Assembly: GCF_038051945.1 (NCBI RefSeq)
Contig: NZ_CP150302.1
Span: forward strand, 3,596,001-3,660,000
Direction of reading: 5' to 3'
Length of the DNA stretch: 64,000 nucleotides
DNA from: Paenibacillus sp. FSL H3-0469
GTDB taxonomy: Bacteria; Bacillota; Bacilli; Paenibacillales; Paenibacillaceae
Shown here in pieces: positions 32,249 through 39,542 of the stretch. Position 1 is the stretch's first letter. Each line of letters opens with the position of its first letter. The translations under genes were made by a program, and so were the position numbers. Under the pieces are notes generated by a model. The model had not been told where the DNA came from, ran no database searches, and saw only the letters and a program-made list of their open reading frames with translations.

Positions 32249-32839
32249 TCAGATCAGCTCCAGCTCAATTAACATTTTCTGTTTTAATATCTGGTCGGCT
32301 GCCCGCTGCTCACTGGCTTTATAATCCTCCAGGCTTCGGGCGGAAACCTCATTTGCCGGATAAGCCGGGAAGGCTACCGGGGAGATTTCATATAGCTCTG
32401 CGTTCAGGATGGACCGTTTGTAGAGCTTACTTTTATCCTCGCGGGTCTCGGAGGACCATTTATCCTTCGTCACCCGCATCCCAAAGGATACGCCGTCCAC
32501 ATCTCCGCGCTGGATAATGGCAAAAGCATCATTCCCGGATGTAGTATCCGGCAGGTCCAGCTCGAAGCGCAATTCCTGCTTACCGCTCAGGAGCCGCAGC
32601 GTGCCACTCTTAGTATTACCCAGCACCTGGGAGGTATCATGCGACCACAGGCCGACCACATCCCGCGCCGCTAGGCTCTCGTCAAACGCACCGGCTGCAA
32701 TCTGCTCCACAAAGGTGTCGCCGTACCAATCACGCATTTCCTCGCTGTCGCTCTCATACTTAATCGCCCCGGTGATGGTCCGCTTACTCGGTTGCTCCTC
32801 CGTCGCCTCCGTCTCCCGGATCTCTAGCTTCACCGGCAT
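32249..32839 (-). CDS. Prohead maturation protease (HK97 family, S78)
   Basis: A 196-aa serine protease that trims the capsid scaffold. ATG 32839 is chosen because AAGGAG stands nine bases before it; a longer frame would start deep in the portal gene. The catalytic pattern is visible: LWSHDTSQVLG (His) and VDGVSFGM (Ser). The ending ISPVAFPAYPANEVSAR is the usual signature. It overlaps the portal gene by 56 bases. Confidence 0.92.
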   Translation of the reverse strand: MPVKLEIRETEATEEQPSKRTITGAIKYESDSEEMRDWYGDTFVEQIAAGAFDESLAARDVVGLWSHDTSQVLGNTKSGTLRLLSGKQELRFELDLPDTTSGNDAFAIIQRGDVDGVSFGMRVTKDKWSSETREDKSKLYKRSILNAELYEISPVAFPAYPANEVSARSLEDYKASEQRAADQILKQKMLIELELI

Positions 32840-34181
32840 TGCTCTCTTCTCCTTCGTCGGAGTCGGGTTCGTCTTCTTCTGGCTCAGTTTCTTCACCCCC
32901 CTTCACGTATTGCTGGCCTGCCATAGTCAGCGGTATGACGTTGCCATTGAACACCAGTTGATCCCCGCCCGGCATCGGCGGCTTGTCTTCCGCTGCCCGC
33001 GCTTCGTTTGGCGTGAGGAATCCGCCCGAAATGCCTTTCGCGTGCGCTTCATACCGCGTTTTCAGGTCGGCCCGCAGAATGGAATCGACGTTGAATTTGC
33101 AGTAATACCCGTTGTCCAGCTCCGAATCAGTGAAAAGTTTGTAAGAAAGTTCCTGTTCATAGGTGGTAAGTATCGGCTGCTGGGTATCGGAGTAGAATGC
33201 AAGCTGCTGCTGCTCCACATTGCTGTAAGTCGCCTTCGCTAAGTCATTGAGTTGGTGCATTTTGACGCCGAAGGCATTGGCAATCTGTCGAAACGTCAGT
33301 TCTGTATTTTGCAAAAACTGTGCATCGGCCATGCTGATTGAAATCGGCGTGAATTGATAGCCGTAAGGCATCATAGCTACTCGATGGCTGTTTTTTAACC
33401 CTGATGTCATGCTTTCAAAGTTATCCACGAATACCTTTTTGGACCCTTCGTCCAGCGCACCGGTATACTGCACCAAGCCTTTGACTTGAAGTCCTTGCTT
33501 ATAAAAATTGTTGATGAACTTGCCTGCGGAAGCCGCATTCTCGGCGGACGTTCGCAGGTAATCCATGGTATGCACACCGATTAAACCATCCAGGGTAATG
33601 CTTCCCTTGAAATGCAGCACCTCGTCCGGCAGCAGCTTACGCTTTTGGCCGTTGCCTATGTCCACCTCGTACCATAACCGCGTTTGACGGGAGGCTATCC
33701 GCAGCGTCGGGTCTGACAAGATCCCGGCATCGTCCACAATCACCCGGACTTTGCTGGCATCCATCGGCCACAGCCCGGCCACTCTACCGGTCCGCTTATC
33801 AAATTCGATTGAAGCATACGCATTCCCCATGGCCCGATTCGCTTCGATGGCCTTCCAAAAGTCCGCAGCCGACATGTACGGGTTCGGCCGCAGCTTCAGC
33901 AGCCGATACAGGTAATGGCGGGCAGACTTTGTAATACCGGAATCGTCCTCCTGGTACACCTTTAACGGTAGCTTGGATATGGCATCTGATAATACCTTGA
34001 TGCAGGCATACACCGTGTCCACCTTCAGGGCGTTCCAGCCTTTGATATTGACTTCGCCCGGCCCCACATCCAAACCCAGCCATTCTAGCAGCTTCCGGTC
34101 ATTCAGGCCCACTTCATAGCTCCGCGTTTCCGCTTCGCTCCGGCCAAAACCAAACATTCGCGTTAAAAAATTCTGTCTCAC
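32784..34181 (-). CDS. Portal protein (HK97 type)
   Basis: A 465-aa protein starting at GTG 34181 with GGAGGGGG seven bases upstream. It has the portal hallmarks: VYACIKVLSDAISKLPLKVY, LLKLRPNPYMSAADFWKAIE and YSNVEQQQLAFYSDTQQPIL. It forms the DNA channel at one capsid vertex. The C-terminal tail is highly acidic (EETEPEEDEPDSDEGEE). Confidence 0.94.
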   Translation of the reverse strand: MRQNFLTRMFGFGRSEAETRSYEVGLNDRKLLEWLGLDVGPGEVNIKGWNALKVDTVYACIKVLSDAISKLPLKVYQEDDSGITKSARHYLYRLLKLRPNPYMSAADFWKAIEANRAMGNAYASIEFDKRTGRVAGLWPMDASKVRVIVDDAGILSDPTLRIASRQTRLWYEVDIGNGQKRKLLPDEVLHFKGSITLDGLIGVHTMDYLRTSAENAASAGKFINNFYKQGLQVKGLVQYTGALDEGSKKVFVDNFESMTSGLKNSHRVAMMPYGYQFTPISISMADAQFLQNTELTFRQIANAFGVKMHQLNDLAKATYSNVEQQQLAFYSDTQQPILTTYEQELSYKLFTDSELDNGYYCKFNVDSILRADLKTRYEAHAKGISGGFLTPNEARAAEDKPPMPGGDQLVFNGNVIPLTMAGQQYVKGGEETEPEEDEPDSDEGEESNAGEARDPGDGGDGGATE

Positions 34182-34206
34182 ACATGCACCCCCTCCCTCC
34201 AAGACA

Positions 34207-35946
34207 TTAGCCCCATAGTTTCTTTAAGAAATCTTCTTTGCTGAACTCTGATACATCGGATGAGGTGTCCTCAGCGTCAAACATCGCCCGAACAAAGGCA
34301 TTTATAATAGAGGCTGCGGGGTCAATCCGCTGCCGGGATTTCTGTTTATCCAGCATGATATTGTCATTATGATCCGCCCGGGCTATGGCATTCCCAAAAG
34401 CCCAAGCAATGACAGGATCATTGTCATGGATAATTTTCTTTTCCAAGACGCTATCTCGGAAGGATTTTGTAGGTTCGCCAAGCGTCTTTATCCCCTGCCG
34501 GATCTCAACAGGGATGAATCCTTCTGTTTCCATGTTCTGCGCGAACTGAGTGGCGTTGTACGGGTCGAAACAGTTCTCTTGCACTTTCCACCCGTTCGCC
34601 TCGATCTGTTCCATGACATACGCCTGAACAAACCGATAATCCACCACCGCGCCCGGCGTAGCTGTCAGCCAGCCAGCCCGCACCCAGCGACTGTAAGGAA
34701 CCTTGTCCTTCTTTTCCCGCTGCAGTAAGGTTTCTTCCGGCATGAAAGAATGACCCAGCACCGCATAACGCCCATCCTCCAACGGGAAGACGAACCCAAC
34801 GCTTGTTAAGTCGATCTTTGAAGATAAATCCACGCCCAAATATCCAAGTTTGCCGCGAAGTTCCGGGAAGGGATTCGCTTCCGAAGCACCGCAGGCTTTC
34901 CAGCGGTCCGCCCGCAGGTACTTTTTCTCCCCTGTCACCATCCACACGTTCATGTTTTTGGTTAGGAAATCATCCATCGCTTCCGGCTTCTCCAGCGCCT
35001 CATTCATACGCGCCCGTATATTGTTCAGTCCTTCGGGATACGATGCCGCAATAGGGTTCGCCTTCAACCATGCCCGTTCATCCCGGATATCGTCTATCAC
35101 GTTCCCGTCTTCATCCTTGTCCAGCTCATTGACCATGACAAAATACTGCTCATTCTCGGCTTGGTCGGCCGGATCAAGCAGACGGGAAACATAATCATAT
35201 TCCACGCGATAGCAAGGCCCGCTGACATCCCCGGCCGTGGTGATGACCATCAGCAGGGGCTGCGGCCGGGCCACCATCCCGGAATCCAGGACGTCATAAA
35301 TCTCCGTGGTCAGGTGGGCGTGATATTCGTCGATGATGGCCGCCTGTGGGTTCAGACCGTCGCCTGTCTTCTGGTCCTCTTTGGACAAGGCACGAATAAC
35401 GGAATCTGTCTTCGTGTGTGTAATACGTCCGTAAGCTTCCCGCCACTTCCCCTTAAGCTCTGGACAGCCCGCAAGCATGGCCCTAGCTTCCTTATAGACA
35501 ATCTTGGCTTGTTCAGACTTCGTAGCCCCTATATACACCTCAGACATCCCCTCGCCAAAGGCCATGGCCTCATAGGTGGCGACAGCTCCCAGCGTCTGAG
35601 ACTTCGCATTCTTCCGGCCCACCTGCCAGTATGCCTTTCGAAAACGGCGGTAGCCGGTCGCGGGGTTCACCCAGCCATAGACATTGCCAAACACGAATAC
35701 CTGTATGTCATGGGGCTGAAGCCGTTCCCCCTTAAGCACTCCTTTGGTATGCCTGAAAAGGTTCATCCACTCAAAGAATCTCATGGCTCGATCTTCGTCA
35801 AAGACATAAGGGAAGTCCTTTGTTCCGGAACGGTCAATATCCCGTAGGAATCGTTCACACGCCTGCTTATGCTTCTGACAGGCCGGCACATCATCATGAA
35901 TGACGTCGTAACAATAGCTCATCATCCAGTGTTTCAGGCCCAGCAT
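34207..35946 (-). CDS. Terminase large subunit (phage terminase_1 family)
   Basis: A 579-aa DNA-packaging motor. The ATPase domain has a Walker A variant GRKNAKS near residue 130 and Walker B AAIIDEYHAH near residue 210. The nuclease half has LGVDLSSKIDLTSVGF and a final Asp in NIMLDKQKSRQRID. It cuts the concatemer at the cos site and pumps DNA into the head. The ATG overlaps the small-subunit stop by one base. Confidence 0.95.
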   Translation of the reverse strand: MLGLKHWMMSYCYDVIHDDVPACQKHKQACERFLRDIDRSGTKDFPYVFDEDRAMRFFEWMNLFRHTKGVLKGERLQPHDIQVFVFGNVYGWVNPATGYRRFRKAYWQVGRKNAKSQTLGAVATYEAMAFGEGMSEVYIGATKSEQAKIVYKEARAMLAGCPELKGKWREAYGRITHTKTDSVIRALSKEDQKTGDGLNPQAAIIDEYHAHLTTEIYDVLDSGMVARPQPLLMVITTAGDVSGPCYRVEYDYVSRLLDPADQAENEQYFVMVNELDKDEDGNVIDDIRDERAWLKANPIAASYPEGLNNIRARMNEALEKPEAMDDFLTKNMNVWMVTGEKKYLRADRWKACGASEANPFPELRGKLGYLGVDLSSKIDLTSVGFVFPLEDGRYAVLGHSFMPEETLLQREKKDKVPYSRWVRAGWLTATPGAVVDYRFVQAYVMEQIEANGWKVQENCFDPYNATQFAQNMETEGFIPVEIRQGIKTLGEPTKSFRDSVLEKKIIHDNDPVIAWAFGNAIARADHNDNIMLDKQKSRQRIDPAASIINAFVRAMFDAEDTSSDVSEFSKEDFLKKLWG

Positions 35947-36482
35947 TATACATCACCAAACTTCTGATCAAACTCGGATGGTTCTCCCTTTTCGGGTCCC
36001 TGCGGAATCACCAACCGGCACCGGGAAGCAATGGTTAAGCCAAGATCAGACGCAGCTTGCCGACATTGCTTGAATAATTTGTCTTGGTTGAGCAGCAGAT
36101 CTGCATACACGCCGCTGGCCGCTTCCTTGGTCGTCGTGTTCGGGATCAGCTCGCCGTCCACATCGTCGTTTTCCTTGACCTCGTATTGCATGATAGGCTT
36201 CCGGTTCAGCAGCGCGGCCGTCACATCCAGATACATCTGCCGGGATATGATGTACCGGGCCAGTGCGTCCACATCCAGATTCGACATGATGCCGATCCGT
36301 TCCAGCTCCTTCGCGATTTTGTTAAAATCCCGCTTGTGCTCCTTGGACAAATAAGAAGGCGCCCGGATTTTATCGGCGGGCGCCTTCACTTCTTGCTTTT
36401 TTCTTGTCTCGATCTCCTGTTTGGTCAGGTTCTTTTTTCCCTTGTACAGCAGCAGGTCAATTGGTTGCCTTTTTCCAGACAT
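35946..36482 (-). CDS. Terminase small subunit (P27 family)
   Basis: A 178-aa protein with YLSKEHKRDFNKIAKELERI, DALARYIISRQMYLDVTAAL and a C-terminal AASDLGLTIASRCRLVIPQ, the P27 signature. It recognises the packaging site in the DNA. The upstream 142 bases between it and the HNH gene are non-coding and likely hold cos. Confidence 0.92.
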   Translation of the reverse strand: MSGKRQPIDLLLYKGKKNLTKQEIETRKKQEVKAPADKIRAPSYLSKEHKRDFNKIAKELERIGIMSNLDVDALARYIISRQMYLDVTAALLNRKPIMQYEVKENDDVDGELIPNTTTKEAASGVYADLLLNQDKLFKQCRQAASDLGLTIASRCRLVIPQGPEKGEPSEFDQKFGDV

Positions 36483-36624
36483 TTACAGAATCCTCCTTCC
36501 CGAAATTTTCTGTGGGGAACTTTATACGCATTAAGGGGGGCGACGGTCTACGCTATTTTAATTTTAAAAGTTTTTTTCAGGCCCCCCGGGTCTGAAAATT
36601 TTTCCAAATAAAAAAGTTTAAAGT
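36483..36624. other. Probable cos region
   Basis: A 142-base non-coding stretch between the HNH and terminase small-subunit genes, where cos sites of HK97-type Firmicutes phages lie. It contains the G-rich GGGGGGCGACGGTC (36,535-36,548) and the C-rich GGCCCCCCGGGTCTG (36,581-36,595), separated by A/T runs. The exact cut site cannot be read from the sequence. Confidence 0.5.
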
Positions 36625-36975
36625 TTATCGTCCAAATCCGCCGTCTTCCCTGACCGTCTTCTCGCTATGGTGCGGCGCGCACAGCCCTTGCCAGTTCGCA
36701 CGATTCCAGAACAGCGCCGGGTCTCCCTTGTGGGCGATGATGTGGTCTACATGTGACGCTGCCCCTGCTAGTCCCAGCCTTGTACACTCCACACACAACG
36801 GATGCTGCATCAAGTATTCTTCCCGAGCTGTCCTCCACTTGTGGCCATAGCCGCGGCTTGCTGCCGTACCCCTGCGCTGCTCCCGCTCCTGCCGGTGCTT
36901 GTCACAGTACCCGCCCTTACTCACCAGTTCCCTGCATCCTGGCTTCCCACAGGGCCGCATAGGCTTGCTGGGCAT
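36625..36975 (-). CDS. HNH endonuclease (packaging-associated)
   Basis: A 116-aa protein. A zinc-binding N-terminus has CGKPGCRELVSKGGYCDKH. The HNH motif is in PLCVECTRLG, SHVDHIIAHKGDPAL and NWQGLCAPHHSEKT. In cos phages this enzyme assists terminase cutting. It lies next to the terminase genes with the probable cos region between. Confidence 0.93.
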   Translation of the reverse strand: MPSKPMRPCGKPGCRELVSKGGYCDKHRQEREQRRGTAASRGYGHKWRTAREEYLMQHPLCVECTRLGLAGAASHVDHIIAHKGDPALFWNRANWQGLCAPHHSEKTVREDGGFGR

Positions 36976-37250
36976 TACCTATCCTTCTCCTGACCAATAA
37001 GCCGCCATGTCCGGTTATTCATCCGCTCCCGTGACTCGCGCATACGTTCGGCCACATCTCTGTATTCCTGTTCAAACTCATCATGTGTCGGAAGCTTCCA
37101 CGGGATGGCATCGAATCGTTCCTGATACTGCGCGCGAATCTCGACCGGAATACGATCATCATTCACAATTTCCTGCATGATCTCCACGGCATCCTTAACA
37201 GACTGCATGTTCAATATGTCTACCTGTATCGTTGCTTTAAGTGACTCCAT
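36975..37250 (-). CDS. Conserved-looking phage protein, 91 aa
   Basis: Starts at ATG 37250 (an in-frame GTG lies nine bases earlier). The product is helical: VKDAVEIMQEIVNDDRIPVE, then a C-terminal basic ERMRESRERMNNRTWRL. The stop overlaps the HNH start. No family is recognised; position suggests a packaging or late-regulatory helper. Confidence 0.55.
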   Translation of the reverse strand: MESLKATIQVDILNMQSVKDAVEIMQEIVNDDRIPVEIRAQYQERFDAIPWKLPTHDEFEQEYRDVAERMRESRERMNNRTWRLIGQEKDR

Positions 37251-37280
37251 TCTCTTCACCCTTTCCTGTTAGTGAACAGC

Positions 37281-37308
37281 AAAAAAGCCCGATCAAATAA
37301 CCGGACTT
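37281..37308 (-). terminator. Minus-strand terminator before small-peptide cassette 1
   Basis: On the minus strand AAGTCCG and CGGGCTT (one G-U pair) enclose a 10-base loop and six T follow. It would end antisense RNA arising from cassette 1. A matching terminator lies before cassette 2. Confidence 0.65.
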
Positions 37309-37322
37309 CAAGAAGAAATACT

Positions 37323-37351
37323 TTGACTATGGTAAAAGAATATGCTATAAT
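37323..37351 (+). promoter_or_regulatory. Promoter of small-peptide cassette 1
   Basis: TTGACT (37323-37328), a 17-base spacer and a perfect TATAAT (37346-37351). The spacer resembles that of cassette 2 (TTGACTATxGTAAAA). It points opposite to the late genes. Confidence 0.85.
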
Positions 37352-37371
37352 GTATATATAAGGAGGTGATA

Positions 37372-37491
37372 ATGATGAAGAAACGAAGAGAAAGACGGAA
37401 AGAGGATAGAGAGTTAAACCTCAAGTTGACGATTGCAGTCGTCACCCTGATAAACTCCATCCTCACCCTCATCATCCTGCTCACCAAGTAG
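37372..37491 (+). CDS. Small membrane peptide A1 (putative type I toxin), 39 aa
   Basis: ATG 37372 (or 37375) follows AGGAGGTGAT. The product has a strongly charged N-terminal half (KKRRERRKEDRELN) and a single membrane segment (TIAVVTLINSILTLIILL) ending in TK. Peptides of this size and layout act as membrane toxins in type I systems of Bacillus prophages. The duplicate in cassette 2 preserves R-R-E-R-R, LIN and the hydrophobic span. No named family is certain. Confidence 0.68.
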   Translation: MMKKRRERRKEDRELNLKLTIAVVTLINSILTLIILLTK

Positions 37492-37503
37492 GAAGACCCG
37501 AAA

Positions 37504-37527
37504 CCTTGGCCCCGCAAGGGGCTAAGG
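37504..37527 (+). ncRNA. GCAA-capped hairpin in cassette 1
   Basis: CCTTGGCCCC and GGGGCTAAGG form a 10-bp stem (one G-U) closed by the tetraloop GCAA. In cassette 2 the lower pairs change from CCTT/AAGG to CTC/GAG while still pairing, which supports a folded RNA. It lies directly after the A peptide and inside the proposed antisense overlap. Confidence 0.65.
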
Positions 37528-37604
37528 CGTAGGGGATGAAAATAAAGGGCCGTCTTTCCTTCAGTATATCACAAGCGTAAAATATAATTAAGGAGTGATG
37601 AGAC

Positions 37605-37697
37605 ATGAGCGCACAAGCAAAGATTACCTCATTTGCCACGTATGCCGCGTTAGTAATCAGTATTGTGAATCTCATCATCCTGATGGTCAAATGGTGA
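37605..37697 (+). CDS. Small membrane peptide B1, 30 aa
   Basis: ATG 37605 has AAGGAG nine bases upstream. The product MSAQAKITSFATYAALVISI (then VNLIILMVKW) is one membrane helix with short polar ends, a pattern close to holin-like toxin peptides. Its TGA overlaps the ATG of the next gene (TGATG), so the helix-turn-helix protein should be co-translated. Confidence 0.6.
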   Translation: MSAQAKITSFATYAALVISIVNLIILMVKW

Positions 37698-37945
37698 TGA
37701 ATCCATTTAAAGACCAGCAGGAAATGAATGATTGGATTTCTGAGAATATCCTCTTCACCTCGGAAGCCATGGAGATCATGAACTGCACACGGCAGAATCT
37801 GCACCACTTCGTACAGAAGGGCCGGCTTGTCCCCGTGAAGACTGTCGGCCGTGACCGCCTATTCCTTCGCTCTGATGTGCTGGAGCTGCAGGAGTCGGTC
37901 AGTTCCTATAATCGCAAACCTAAAGTAGACAAGCCCGGTGAATGA
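37697..37945 (+). CDS. Small helix-turn-helix protein, cassette 1
   Basis: An 82-aa protein starting at ATG 37697, overlapping the peptide B1 stop (in-frame ATG 37691 is possible). SEAMEIMNCTRQNLHHFVQK, then GRLVPVKTVGRDRLFLRSDV, is a winged helix-turn-helix of excisionase/MerR type. No separate ribosome site is seen. It is homologous to the cassette 2 protein over its whole length. It may regulate the cassettes or phage excision. Confidence 0.75.
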   Translation: MNPFKDQQEMNDWISENILFTSEAMEIMNCTRQNLHHFVQKGRLVPVKTVGRDRLFLRSDVLELQESVSSYNRKPKVDKPGE

Positions 37946-37960
37946 TGCCGGGCTTTCTTT
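37931..37960 (+). terminator. Terminator of cassette 1
   Basis: AAGCCCGG and CCGGGCTT pair around a 9-base loop that holds the stop codon, followed by TCTTT. The same hairpin ends cassette 2. Confidence 0.8.
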
Positions 37961-37993
37961 ATGCAAGGAAGCACTTTCAGCAACCTTGTAAAC

Positions 37994-38019
37994 AAAAAAG
38001 CCCCGTCAATTGACAGGAC
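37994..38019 (-). terminator. Minus-strand terminator before small-peptide cassette 2
   Basis: On the minus strand GTCCTGTC and GACGGGGC pair over an AATT loop (two G-U pairs) and six T follow. It lies just upstream of the cassette 2 promoter, where the antisense RNA would need to stop. Confidence 0.65.
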
Positions 38020-38036
38020 AAATTCAAATATATTCT

Positions 38037-38065
38037 TTGACTATAGTAAAAATATATGGTATAAT
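38037..38065 (+). promoter_or_regulatory. Promoter of small-peptide cassette 2
   Basis: TTGACT (38037-38042), a 17-base spacer and a perfect TATAAT (38060-38065). Nearly the same as the cassette 1 promoter. Confidence 0.85.
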
Positions 38066-38096
38066 AAATACATAAAGAAGAGAGGGGGTGATAACA

Positions 38097-38231
38097 TTGA
38101 AATCAAGAAGCGAAAGACGCTCTGAGGAAAGAGTTGAGCGCATCAAAGCGGTGACGGCAATCATCGTTTTGATCAACTCATTCCTAGCTTTGGTCCTCTC
38201 GATCATCGCCATTGTCAAAGTGCTACTCTAA
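38097..38231 (+). CDS. Small membrane peptide A2 (putative type I toxin), 44 aa
   Basis: TTG 38097 follows AGAGGGGGTGAT. The product begins MKSRSERRSEERVERIKAVT and ends in a membrane segment with LINSFLALVLSIIAIVKVLL. It is a paralogue of peptide A1, with the same basic/acidic head and hydrophobic tail. The gene is followed by the same GCAA hairpin. Confidence 0.65.
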   Translation: MKSRSERRSEERVERIKAVTAIIVLINSFLALVLSIIAIVKVLL

Positions 38232-38247
38232 GTAGCACAGCCCGAAA

Positions 38248-38269
38248 CTCGGCCCCGCAAGGGGCTGAG
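38248..38269 (+). ncRNA. GCAA-capped hairpin in cassette 2
   Basis: CTCGGCCCC and GGGGCTGAG pair (one G-U) around the tetraloop GCAA. The upper stem matches cassette 1; the lower stem differs by compensating changes. Confidence 0.65.
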
Positions 38270-38347
38270 AAGTAGGGAGACAATAAAGAGCGTCTTTCAC
38301 TTCACATTATAGCATAGTTTAAATCTAAGGTTAAAGGAGCTGTCAAT

Positions 38348-38449
38348 ATGACCAAAAAGACGTATGAAACCCTTATTCTTACTGCCTTCGCCTTCAGTGT
38401 CATTGCCTTGCTGCTCACTATTATCACCCTGGTAAAGGTGGGTTGGTGA
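38348..38449 (+). CDS. Small membrane peptide B2, 33 aa
   Basis: ATG 38348 with AAAGGAGC seven bases upstream. The product (MTKKTYETLILTAFAFSVIA, then LLLTIITLVKVGW) has YETLxL followed by one membrane helix, close to the holin-like toxin pattern (TxpA/BsrG class). The TGA overlaps the next ATG, as in cassette 1. Confidence 0.65.
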   Translation: MTKKTYETLILTAFAFSVIALLLTIITLVKVGW

Positions 38450-38697
38450 TGTTCAACTTTTCCAGCAAGGAAGAATTGACGGAATGGATAGCCCGGGAAG
38501 TTGTCGGCACCTCTGAAGCAATGGAGATAATGAATTGTAGCCGTCAGAATCTCCATTATTTTGTTCAGAGTGGAAAGCTTGTGCCGATTAAGGACACCGG
38601 CCGCGAACGTCTATTCTACCGGACCGATGTGCTGGAACGGAGAGAAGCGGCCAGCATATATAACCGCAAATCTAAAGCAGACAAGCCCGGTGAATGA
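38449..38697 (+). CDS. Small helix-turn-helix protein, cassette 2
   Basis: An 82-aa protein from ATG 38449. SEAMEIMNCSRQNLHYFVQS, then GKLVPIKDTGRERLFYRTDV, repeats the fold of the cassette 1 protein. About two thirds of the residues match by eye, and the ending DKPGE is identical, since it lies in the terminator hairpin. Function is inferred as a DNA-binding regulator. Confidence 0.75.
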   Translation: MFNFSSKEELTEWIAREVVGTSEAMEIMNCSRQNLHYFVQSGKLVPIKDTGRERLFYRTDVLERREAASIYNRKSKADKPGE

Positions 38698-38712
38698 TAC
38701 CGGGCTTTCTTT
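38683..38712 (+). terminator. Terminator of cassette 2
   Basis: AAGCCCGG and CCGGGCTT with TCTTT after; the same hairpin as at 37,931. Confidence 0.8.
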
Positions 38713-39288
38713 ATGCAATAAAAGAACCACTCTTCTGTGAGTTCAACTTCTATCTTCCTATTATTTTATAATAATTTATAGCTTATACCTATAAGTGGCA
38801 AGCGTATAGCACAATATCAATTGAGTATGATTTTATGTGTTTTTATATTAATTAATATCATATATAATATCTCTCGTGAGGGAGGGGTGAATCGTCCAGG
38901 TGAGTGTTGAGTTAGCATTAGAGAGTTGAAATATAGTTACAGTTCGCGCGCCACTATTACGTGGCTTAATAGTCTTTCGGCTACTGAGGATTCTTGAGCA
39001 ATGGAAAGAGCTGATGAGCCGTTTTTAATTTCACGGGATAATATTAGAAAAAATCATCCAACCCAAAAAATATTCGATTCGCTTGACATCAGCAACAAAA
39101 CGAATTAAAAAGACTTACTTTCGCAGTGTAAGTCGCCAACTTAGTATTTTTAAAGCTCCAAAAACCTCCCTCACACAATTTTGCTTTCCAGCAGAATTTC
39201 GCCACCCAACTTAATATAGTTCAATCTTCTAAAACCTGGGTGACACTGTGACGTGGAGCCCAGGAATTATAAATAGGAGGTTGCAATT
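38713..39288. other. 576-base A/T-rich region with no confident gene
   Basis: It holds a possible TATAAT (38,863-38,868), several short hairpins (GCCAC/GTGGC near 38,951; GACTTAC/GTAAGTC at 39,110-39,131), a TTGACA at 39,083 and one 34-codon frame at 39,001. The hairpin density and the lack of frames would fit an untranslated or structured RNA. Nothing is recognised. Confidence 0.4.
39001..39105 (+). CDS. Possible 34-aa peptide
   Basis: ATG 39001 to TAA 39105 encodes MERADEPFLISRDNIRKNHP and ends SLDISNKTN. The composition is plausible for a real peptide, but the nearest GAGG is 11 bases upstream and there is no neighbour to support it. Confidence 0.25.
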
Positions 39289-39477
39289 ATGCTAAGTCGG
39301 TTCTTATCTGCGAAATTTTTGTTGGAGGTGTCTCTATTCCTTATTGGGATTTTCGGCCCATCTATTTTCAAATGGATTCATGCTCAGATGAGTGCCATGA
39401 GAGGAAATTCATTCGGAGTAGGGATGACCGTGATAGTTGGTTTACTACTGTGCTGGCAAATGCAGAAACACAGGTAA
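39289..39477 (+). CDS. Small membrane protein, 62 aa
   Basis: ATG 39289 with AGGAGG well placed upstream. Two membrane segments are evident (FLLEVSLFLIGIFGPSIF and FGVGMTVIVGLLLCW) with a short polar link. It is followed by a strong terminator. Its place beside the peptide cassettes on the plus strand suggests expression in the lysogen. No family is recognised. Confidence 0.6.
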   Translation: MLSRFLSAKFLLEVSLFLIGIFGPSIFKWIHAQMSAMRGNSFGVGMTVIVGLLLCWQMQKHR

Positions 39478-39498
39478 CCAATTAACACAGCAAAAAAA

Positions 39499-39529
39499 CG
39501 AGAGAAGGGACGCCTTCTCTCGTTTTTTT
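39499..39529. terminator. Bidirectional terminator
   Basis: CGAGAGAAGG and CCTTCTCTCG pair over a GACG loop, with seven T after and seven A before. It separates the plus-strand small genes from the end of the minus-strand early operon. Confidence 0.9.
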
Positions 39530-39542
39530 ATTCAAGCTACCA

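Larger units (their letters stand above)
37281..37571 (-). ncRNA. Candidate antisense RNA over peptide A1
   Basis: An extended -10 box TGATATACT on the minus strand (37571-37563; -35 TTAATT at 37591-37586) points leftward. Transcription from about 37556 would run through the complement of the whole peptide A1 gene and stop at the T6 terminator at 37281, giving about 275 nt. Cassette 2 has the same arrangement. Antisense control of this type regulates TxpA/RatA and BsrG/SR4 in Bacillus. The RNA is inferred. Confidence 0.45.
37994..38314 (-). ncRNA. Candidate antisense RNA over peptide A2
   Basis: An extended -10 box TGCTATAAT on the minus strand (38314-38306; -35 TTAACC at 38334-38329) points leftward at the same place as in cassette 1. 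A transcript from about 38299 to the T6 terminator at 37994 would be about 305 nt and cover the complement of the peptide A2 gene and promoter. Inferred from sequence only. Confidence 0.48.

Noticed and set aside
35161..35847. 228-codon open frame on the plus strand
   Set aside because: Antisense to the terminase large subunit, which has all catalytic motifs.
37583..37588. TATAAT as a separate promoter for peptide B1
   Set aside because: The start point would fall inside the ribosome site and there is no matching box in cassette 2.
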